This document shows, piece after piece, positions 57,281 through 64,000 of a stretch of 64,000 nucleotides of DNA. The stretch is from Beroe forskalii (taxonomy: Eukaryota > Ctenophora > Nuda > Beroida > Beroidae): NCBI GenBank assembly GCA_011033025.1, contig WFMF01000120.1:62001-126000 (forward strand), given 5' to 3'. The number at the start of each line of letters is the position of its first letter. The stretch's first letter is position 1. The position numbers and the translations under genes are program-made. The notes beneath the pieces are model-generated. The model saw only the letters and a list, made by a program, of their open reading frames with translations. It was not told the origin of the DNA and made no database searches.

Positions 57281-57968
57281 TCGACCATATATTTCGGGAA
57301 TACACCTTAAAAGCACTATCTCGGATTGATTTTTGCAAATACACTTTTACTGAATTGACCAAAATACACCTTTGCTTCCTGAAATTCGCCCATGATTTTG
57401 AAAATACACCTAATAAGCCCTATCTCGGATTGATTTTGCAAATACACTTTTACTGAATTGACCAAAAATACACCTTTGTTTCCTGAAATTCACCCATGAT
57501 TTTGAAAATACACCTAATAAGCCCTATCTCGGATTGATTTTGTAAATACACTTTTACTGAATTCCCCTAAAATACACCTTTGTTTACTGAAATTCGCCCA
57601 TGATTTTGAAAATACACCTAATAAGCCCTATCTCGGATTGATTTTGTAAAGACACTTTTACTGAATCACCTAAAATACACCTTTAGTTCCTGAAATACAC
57701 CCATTATTCTGAAAATACACCTAATAAGCCCTATCTCGGATTGATTTTGTAAATACACCTTTACTGAATTCACCTAAAATACACCTTTGTTTCCTGAAAT
57801 TCGCCCATGATTTTGAAAATACACCTAATAAGCCCTATCTCGGATTGATTTTGTAAAGACACTTTTACTGAATTCACCTAAAATACACCTTTAGTTCTGA
57901 AATACACCCATTATTCTGAAAATACACCTAATAAGCACTATCTCGGATTGCATTTTTGAGGCGGTCTC

Positions 57969-58001
<33 letters not shown>

Positions 58002-58105
58002 TCGCCACATTTTGGTAACATATTGCCCTCCTTTTTCGTTGATTTGCCCTCCTTTTTGGGTGAAAAACTGCCCTCCGAACGGATTTTCAAGGGTCGGAAG
58101 CTATG
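57060..58105. mobile_element. hAT-like non-autonomous element with 8-bp target duplication
   Basis: A perfect 12-bp terminal inverted repeat, CATAGCTTCCGA, bounds a 1,046-bp insert, and GCAGCAAC is duplicated directly outside (57052-57059 and 58106-58113). An 8-bp duplication is the hallmark of the hAT superfamily (also of a few others such as P elements); the terminus is not a classic CAGNG. The outer zones are GCCCTCCTTTTTG arrays; the centre is a 104-bp satellite between two A30-33 tracts. No transposase is encoded. It sits in the large plexin intron, so the intron predates the insertion. Confidence 0.82.
57316..57960. repeat. 104-bp tandem satellite, ~6-7 copies
   Basis: CTATCTCGGATTGATTTT recurs at 57316, 57420, 57524, 57628, 57731, 57835 and 57938, spaced 103-104 bp. 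Units also contain CTGAAATTCGCCCATGATTT. Poly(A) runs of 33 (57246-57278) and 30 (57970-57999) flank the array, each preceded by GGCGGT and followed by GGTCG, so the flanks are themselves a direct repeat. Confidence 0.88.
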
Positions 58106-58139
58106 GCAGCAACTCACTCTTCTTTTGATAGTTAATTCT

Positions 58140-58714
58140 CTTTACCACCCCCGGAACGCGAGGTACCGCAGCTGCTAGTACTTTGTGCGCAGTTTTGGGA
58201 AACGCAGCAATTTTGCAACGATATTGCCCCATTTCATGGACTAAACTTCAGATAGAGTGATCTGGAATATGGCCATTCGATAGAGCACAGCACAGGAGTT
58301 CAGTGGTGTAAAGATCATTGAATAGGGCTTTCATGTCAGAAGTTATGATCAATAACACCTCGCAGCAGAAAACAAGGTTTTCCAGTAGCGCCACGTTCAG
58401 CGATTCACTGTGAAGCTCAAGAACATGATATCAAAAATCTATGATCAACCTACACTGCAGAATTTTATCCTCTATCGATTCCCGAAGGTCCCAAGTCTCT
58501 ATCTTCAAAAATGTGGATTTCTATAAAGAAAAACCCCGAGATGGTGTAAAAAAGTACATTACTGTCTACGAAAGAGGTACCGCAGCACTGTTACGTGACA
58601 ATAACCAATGCGCGCGTGTGCTGTGTGTGGTGGATGCGAGATAGCAGACAAATCTTGTCCCCTGTTCGTTTCTGTGTGTTTGCTCGTGCGTGTGTTTGGC
58701 TTGTTACCGTTTTC
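58140..58714 (+). repeat. Left arm of a 3.7-kb inverted repeat
   Basis: About 575 bp, from ACCCCCGGAACGCGAGGTAC to TTGGCTTGTTACCGTTTTC, is repeated in reverse complement at 61266-61841 with only a few substitutions and small indels by eye. The open frame within it (58441-58644) is mirrored in the other arm with frame-shifting indels, so it is not treated as a gene. The arms may be long terminal inverted repeats of a non-autonomous transposon; no clear target duplication flanks them. Confidence 0.88.
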
Positions 58715-58750
58715 AATTAGGCAATGAATGGAGGTTTATTTGAGAAAGTT

Positions 58751-58927
58751 TTATAATGAGATGGGTGTTGACCCCTGCTGGTCACGTGACCTATTGGCCT
58801 GACATACATAGAGCGAACGAGACACCCAATCAGTCCTACCAGACAGTCTCAATCTGTCCAACCTTGCATGCTAGACATATGGGTCACGTGACCAGCACCC
58901 ACCAGGGGTCAACACCCATCTTATAAG
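58751..58927. mobile_element. Foldback MITE with ~40-bp inverted ends
   Basis: The left end GATGGGTGTTGACCCCTG and then GGTCACGTGACC is matched in reverse by GGTCACGTGACC and CAGGGGTCAACACCCATC at the right. TTATAA-like sequence borders both ends. The interior (about 85 bp) is unique. It lies in the spacer between the large inverted arms. Confidence 0.7.
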
Positions 58928-59120
58928 TAGACATCATTTCCTTGCTGCTGCTATGCGATGGCGTTGTTTGCTCGGACACGTCTCTGCCTTGACACTGGTT
59001 AAGTTGCCTTGATTCAGCTTGTCTTATACTGGTGACTTTTGTTGCCTTGAATCTGTTTGCCATTGGTTGTGGAAGATCAGAGTTTGAATCTGGTGGCTTT
59101 GACTCTTGATGTTGTAAAGG

Positions 59121-59310
59121 CGGTACGTACCGACTAGTTAGAATATGTTCCGGGGTATGTGCCACGGAACATGTTCTAACTAATCGGCACATACCGCGGT
59201 ACGTACCGCGGTATGTGCCGACTAGTTAGGATATGTTCCGGGGTATGTACCACGGAACATGTTCTAACTAATCGGCACGTACCGCGGTATGTGCCGACTA
59301 GTTGGCTGTT
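59121..59310. repeat. Tandem-palindromic repeat (CGGCACATACCGCGGTACG)
   Basis: Two to three units of 76-88 bp, each palindromic. ACTAGTTAGGATATGTTCC recurs at 59133 and 59221, with a partial copy at 59297. From about 59165 to 59238 a near-perfect palindrome of some 37-bp arms is centred on GGTACGTACC. Open frames on both strands are consequences of the symmetry. Confidence 0.82.
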
Positions 59311-59564
59311 GGGGTCCAAGGCATCCATGCCCATTGCTCGTGTGAAAAAGCTATCTTATAGGGCACAGAAATCTGCTCACAGTTCCAAGATAGAGCTCCT
59401 GGAAGAGGTGTGGTGAAAAGTGGCTAATATAGAAATTGCTATAAAAATAAGGGAATCCCCTTATAATAGGGGAAACACATAAAATGATAAGGAAACCCTC
59501 ACCAAAAGCACGTCTTTTGAGGGATTCCCTCATCTTTCCTTAGTATTTACCATGTATTTCGCGT

Positions 59565-59985
59565 TACTGAGGGGTCCGATAGGCTTACTTAGGAGTGTGA
59601 TAGGCTAACTTAGGAGTGTGATAAGGCTTACCCAGGAGTGTGATAGACTAACTTAGGAGTTTGATAGGCTTACTTAGGAGTGGAGAAATAGAAATATAAT
59701 TATAATTACAGTCTAATTACATACATAGGAGTGCGATAGGCTTACTTAGGCGTTTAATAAATAATAGGATTACTAAGGAGTCCGATAGGCTTACTTAGCT
59801 TACTTAGGAGTGTGATAGGCTACCTTAGGAGTGTAATAGGCTTACTTAGGAGTGTGATAGGCTTACTAAGGAGTCCGATAGGCTTACTTAGGCGTGTGAT
59901 AGGCTTACTAAGGAGTCCGATAGGCTTACCTAGGAGTGTGATAAGATTACTAAGGAGTGTGATACGGTTACTTGGATGCCCAGCT
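59565..59985. repeat. ~20-bp minisatellite (GATAGGCTTACTTAGGAGTGT)
   Basis: About 20 degenerate units of the form GATAGGCTTACTTAGGAGTG or GATAGGCTTACTAAGGAGTCC. Interrupted once near 59690-59730. Open frames on both strands give LLRSVIGLLRS-type repeats and are not genes. Confidence 0.85.
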
Positions 59986-60344
59986 GCCATTAGTACAGAG
60001 GATTGCTCGAGTCTGAGTGGGTTGCTCAAGTACAATAGAGTTGTTCAGGGTGCGAGAAGGCTACAAAGAAGACTATGACGTGTTCTTTGCATTACAAGCT
60101 GCTGTCGTTGCCTTGTACTGTTAAATCAGGGCAGTTTAGCGAGTTCATGAAGAGTAAAATTAGTGAGGTCTACCTCCTTGACCTTGCTTGCGATAGGATT
60201 AGGCTTTGGCAGTTAGGCGTTACGCCTTACGGCGGGAGACAAAATTTATGCCTGCCATATCCTTGGTTTTAATCAATGAAATTAAATTAACAAGATAATG
60301 GAATCAAATAAATTGCCTAAACGGGCTAATTACAAAGACTCCAG

Positions 60345-60945
60345 AACTCATAACACACCTCTCTCCACTCACAACACACCGCTTTCCACTCATAACACGC
60401 CCCTATCAACTCATAATACACCCCTCTCCACTCATAACACACCACTCTCAACTCATAACACACCACTATTTACTCATAACCCGCCCCTTTTTACGCATCC
60501 CTCTCCACTCATAACAAACCCCTCTCCACTCATAACACACCCTTCTCCACTCATAACACACCTTTATCCACTCATAACACGCCCCTATCAATTAATAACA
60601 CACCCATCTCCATTCATAACACACCTCTATCCACTCATAATACACCCCTTTCTACTCATAACACACCTCTCTCCACTCATAACACACCACTCTCAACTCA
60701 CCACTCTCAATATCCCACCCCAATTTACTCGAAACACACCCCTCTCCACTCATAACCAACCCCTCTCCATTCATCACCCACCCCTATTTACTCAAAACAC
60801 ACCCCTCTCCACGCATAACCCACCCCTCTCCACTCATAACCCACCCCTTTCCACTCATAACACAACCCTATTTACTCATATCCCACCCCTATTTACTCAA
60901 AACACACCCCTCTTCACTCATATTCCACATCTGAACATTGAAAAA
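60345..60945. repeat. 21-bp minisatellite (CACTCATAACACACCCCTCTC)
   Basis: Some 27 units of about 21 bp based on CTCATAACACACCCCTCTCCA. Because the period is a multiple of three, one frame stays open for 220 codons and reads as a seven-residue S-T-H-N-T-P-L repeat. No splice signals, start context or other features support a protein. Confidence 0.88.
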
Positions 60946-61265
60946 CCCTCCCGTACCTAATTAGAGAAGCCCCTGGCTCTTCAAGCAAACTCTTCCCTGA
61001 CTTTTCGAGCATTTCCCTTATTTGAAGCATTATCACAACTTTTGGACCTTTTCCCAATTTAAGGGAATCCCTCATTTCTGCATACGGGCCCTTGAGTAGC
61101 ATTTGTAGGTTGTTCACTGTTTGAATGGTCATTTCTAAAGTTAGTAGCTACATAGAAAAATAGCAAAAGTAGGTATACAAGTTTCCATTCAAGGGTTACT
61201 GTACTTAACATGTTCAAGCCACAAAATGACCCGTGTAAAGGTTGAAAGAAAGGCGAAAACCATGC

Positions 61266-61841
61266 GAAAACGGTAACAAGCCAAACACACGCACGAGCAA
61301 ACACACAGAAACGAACAGGGGACAAGATTTGTCTGCTCTCTCGCATCCACCACACACAGCACACGCGCGCATTGGTTGTGTCACGTAACAGTGCTGCGGT
61401 ACCTCTTTCGTAGACAGTAATGTACTTTTTACACCCTCTCGGGGTTTTTCTTTATAGAAATCCACATTTTGAAGATAGAGACTTGGGACCTTCGGGAATC
61501 GATAGAGGATAAAATTCTGCAGTGTAGGTTGATCATAGATTTTTTGATATCATGTTCCTGAGCTTCACAGTGAATCGCTGAACGTGGCGCTACTGGAAAA
61601 CCTTGTTTTCTGCTGCGAGGTTATTGATCATAACTTCTGACATGAAAGCCCTATTCAATGATCTTTACACCACTGAACTCCTGTGCTGTGCTCTATCGAA
61701 TGGCCATCTTCCAGATCACTCTATCTGAAGTTTAGTCCATGAAATGGGGCAATATCGTTGCAAAATTGATGCGTTTCCCAAAACTGCGCACAAAGTACTA
61801 GCAGCTGCGGTACCTCGCGTTCCGGGGGTGTTTACGTAAAG
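61266..61841 (-). repeat. Right arm of the 3.7-kb inverted repeat
   Basis: Reverse complement of 58140-58714. Differences include a 5-nt GTAAA insertion near its outer end, TAACC for TAACACC near the middle and several single-base changes. High similarity indicates that the arms are young or are kept alike by gene conversion. The right arm ends about 170 bp before the next plexin exon. Confidence 0.88.
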
Positions 61842-62012
61842 CAGTCAAGTCTTGAGTTTCATTAGTCACTGTATCTATGTTTCATTCAACTACTGCCACC
61901 TAGATGTTATGGAGCACCAGTATGGCATGACATGCACTCATTACGTACATATTATCAACATCACCTCTGAATGATGCCCCCTGGGGCACAGCACTAATTT
62001 GTCTTTCAACAG

Positions 62013-62183
62013 GGAAACGGTCGTGTGCCAAACAACGCCAGTGGAAGTTGATTCTGGTGGCCAACTGGAGGGTCCAGCCTCTGTTACTATCGACCAAGCA
62101 GTTTACTCGTTCAAGACCGCCTCCTTCATCTACATCGATATTCCGGATGTAAACAGTGTTAAACCAATCGAATCAATAGTAGA
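62013..62183 (+). CDS. PLXN: Plexin, IPT-domain exon (second visible)
   Basis: This exon finishes the IPT domain begun at 56666. It encodes ETVVCQTTPVEVDSGG, the C-x-T-P step found near the end of plexin IPT repeats, then GPASVTIDQAVYSF and the linker FIYIDIPDVNSVKPIES that begins the next IPT. Acceptor is TTTGTCTTTCAACAG; donor is GTAAGT at 62184. It starts with 1 nt and ends with 2 nt of split codons, matching its neighbours exactly. The intron before it is 5.2 kb and packed with repeats, in contrast to the compact introns after it. Confidence 0.85.
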
Positions 62184-62538
62184 GTAAGTGCAGAGGCGGA
62201 CCTACCTACTTTACGGAAGGCGCGAAACTTTTGATCTCTAATGTGGCTAAATTTGAAATTTTATCATCTTTTTTTGTGCGCGGCTTACGCGCGCACGCGC
62301 GCGTGGGAATTCCCTTAGTTATTGCCCGGTTAATTGGTTGTCTGCAATTTGGTACACCCAACTTAATTATCGATTTAGTATACACTCCAATTCATGCACA
62401 ATCCACGACCTTTATTAGAAATGTGATTCACCTTTCTTACATTGATAAGACTCTGGACTGCTATGTTCCATCAGCCATGATTGAGATGTGACACAATTCA
62501 TACAGTGAAATCTTCCCGTAACTTAATCTTTTCTTCAG

Positions 62539-62653
62539 AGGAGGCATCAACATGACCTTCACCGGTAACAGAGGCTTCACATCAATAACTTCTGCCCAGA
62601 TTTACCTAGTAGATACTAGTGATAGGAAGACTAGGCTCTCTGACAACGCACAG
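62539..62653 (+). CDS. PLXN: Plexin, IPT-domain exon (third visible)
   Basis: The exon encodes EGGINMTFTGNRGFTSITSA, the classic IPT opening (a Gly-Gly-x-x-x-T-x-x-G pattern), followed by QIYLVDTSDRKTRLSDNAQ, matching the position of the strand before the cysteine in plexin IPT4. Acceptor CTTTTCTTCAG; donor CAG|GTAGGC at 62654. It starts with 1 nt completing the split Glu codon and ends in phase 0. The last 16 nt, CTCTGACAACGCACAG, are repeated as the last 16 nt of the following intron. Confidence 0.85.
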
Positions 62654-62895
62654 GTAGGCCCTGTCGTACTTTGGTTCGCAACATGACCACTAATTTCGTG
62701 ATAGTGGTCGTCTCGTCACGATTAGCTAGGGTATTACCCTGTTACTCCGAGAGTTAACTTAAGCTGAAGCTTCCGAATAGCACGTGTCCCTGTGCTGCAC
62801 TGTGTACTAATTCGTTATAGTTTATTCGTAAGAGTTTATTATTATACAAGTATTGCAAAACCCATTACAAATCTCATACCTCTGACAACGCACAG

Positions 62896-63123
62896 TGTTA
62901 CCCCGTTACGAATGACATCTTCGTGGTCTGCAACTCCCCCAAACTCTACAGCTCCGTTGACATACCGGACACAGGGAAACTGGCTAACATATTCTGGGTT
63001 CTGGAGAACAGCTACGAAGCGTTGCTATCTGGTTACACGGTCTACGTGTACCCTAACCCTACCATTAACCTGGACAACATGGCGGATCTGAGTGTGGCGG
63101 CAGGGGAGCCCATCTTCATCAGG
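62896..63123 (+). CDS. PLXN: Plexin, IPT-domain exon (fourth visible)
   Basis: Seventy-six codons, phase 0 at both ends. CYPVTNDIFVVCNSPKLYSS has the C-x-V-x-N-x-x-x-x-x-C-x-x-P signature of plexin IPT4. IFWVLENSYEALLSGYTV matches the FGFxLD segment and VYVYPNPTINL the conserved YYPxPxF that links IPT4 to the next repeat; AAGEPIFIRV begins that repeat. Donor AGG|GTAAGA at 63124. The order and spacing of these motifs make the plexin assignment firm; class (A or B) cannot be decided. The gene continues beyond the window. Confidence 0.86.
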
Positions 63124-64000
63124 GTAAGAGAGAGATACACGTGCTGTACACGCAGGGTCGTGTAGTAGTAGGGGTGATTAGTTGATTGCTTTTGTCAGGT
63201 GGTGTGATTTTATACACACACGTGGGGGGTTGGGGGAGTTATTTCATCATGATATTCAGATATTGAAATATAGGTTCAAAGTGTGAAATATATATTTTTT
63301 TGGATATTATAAACGAAATGGAAATGTTTTGCAAACATAGGAGGTGATGAGTGTCGTTCATATGGTCCGGTTATAAAATATCAAATGTTCCGCATGTAAC
63401 TGGACCGTGGTGTATGGCCTATCTAGTTCACAGTCAAATGAAACACATATCATGCACTGGACATCGTATCAGGCATTCACGTTTAGTATATTCTTATGTC
63501 CGTAATACCCAACATGACCTTTAAAGACAAGCTCATCTTTAAATTTAAAGGCGACCTTTAAAAAATTGGGAATTTGAAAATTTGAGGTATTACCCAACAA
63601 ATTTAAGGTCGACTTTAAATTTAAAGTCCGCCAAAATTTTACGTAAAGGTCACCTTTAAATCGACTCTTATTTGGTATTCCCCAACGAAGGTCGTCTTTA
63701 AATGATCAAAAAACCGGTTTAACCGGTTTTATGACCTCTCTTCACCCACACTTCTGAGTTCATGGGAAATTTACTTCCTATGCATGAGTATCAGTTTACG
63801 GAGTATCGGATAGGCGACTGAAATCATGGTGATAAATAATGAAATCATCCAAACTTCAGCTTTGCATGTAGTAAGGGATTGATCCATAACCCCCCGTGAA
63901 CTAAATCCTCCCAAAGATGTTAGAACGGAATTCGGTAGTCCATAGGCCCAAGAACCACCAAAAAAAAGTTGCCCAAGAAAATCCTTGGGGAACCTTGATT
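63124..64000 (+). other. Plexin intron with TTTAAA repeat block
   Basis: No further exon is seen before the window ends. At 63497-63730 a repetitive block of GACCTTTAAA and GGTCGACTTTAAATTTAAAG words occurs on both strands, with GTAATACCCAACA, GGTATTACCCAACAA and GGTATTCCCCAACG as spacers, and a palindrome AAACCGGTTTAACCGGTTTT. It is probably a small inverted-repeat element. Confidence 0.6.

Noticed and set aside
58441-58644. 67-codon frame in the left inverted arm
   Set aside because: The other arm carries frame-breaking indels in the same sequence, and no domain is present.
60298-60960. 220-codon plus-strand frame of T-H-N-T-P-L repeats
   Set aside because: It is a translation of a 21-bp minisatellite whose period keeps the frame open.
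1-64000. CRISPR arrays, bacterial operons, ribosome binding sites, rRNA or clear tRNA genes
   Set aside because: The tandem repeats lack uniform unique spacers, genes are spliced, and no rRNA segment or complete tRNA cloverleaf was recognised by eye.

Overview
This is nuclear DNA from an animal. It is AT-rich, non-coding over most of its length, cut by GT-AG introns and crowded with small palindromic elements. The clearest host gene is a plexin (semaphorin receptor). Four consecutive exons on the plus strand (56666-56771, 62013-62183, 62539-62653, 62896-63123) join in frame and encode IPT/TIG domains from the plexin extracellular region. A plexin implies a metazoan or close relative. The sequence does not let me name the phylum; CpG-rich palindromes, many small repeats and an intact Ty3/gypsy element suit an invertebrate.

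Layout. Positions 1-47.2 kb are mainly intergenic or intronic. I see only short candidate exons there, mostly minus strand (6565-6631, 7618-7856, 8447-8550, 20866-21015, 22756-22944, 27830-27914, 29619-29880, 44072-44098, 45572-45641), each supported by splice signals and an open frame but with no recognised family. The stretch is full of short mobile DNA. One family of about 105 bp has terminal repeats around CGCCGCGCGCGAGAAATAGGCGG and a core carrying TGACGTCATTATCA; more than 25 full or partial copies are visible. A second family is built on ATTGGTCAAT inverted repeats (five copies). Cloverleaf-like palindromes (16.9, 19.9, 34.6 kb), a 2.3-kb terminal-inverted-repeat element (13002-15309) and many minisatellites also occur.

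Positions 47562-56029 hold an almost complete Ty3/gypsy LTR retrotransposon with identical LTR portions. It has a primer-binding-site-like TGG, a leader of about 18 stem-loops, gag, a canonical -1 frameshift signal, protease/RT/RNase H, and integrase in a further -1 frame. Its outermost 39 bp are missing at each end and there is no target-site duplication.

The element lies 636 bp upstream of the first visible plexin exon, on the same strand. The 5.2-kb plexin intron that follows contains a 1,046-bp hAT-like element with a perfect 8-bp target duplication, a 3.7-kb structure with inverted arms of about 575 bp, a foldback element, a long palindrome and two minisatellites. The next two introns are short (355 and 242 bp), and the second is bounded by a 16-bp direct repeat.

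The retroelement's parts work together in a standard way: leader, Gag, frameshifted Pol, integrase. No functional link between the host gene fragments is evident. The most unusual observation is the leader array: a constant bulged CACT/AGTG hairpin core repeated about 18 times, with outer stems that differ in sequence but keep base pairing, as expected of a conserved RNA structure.
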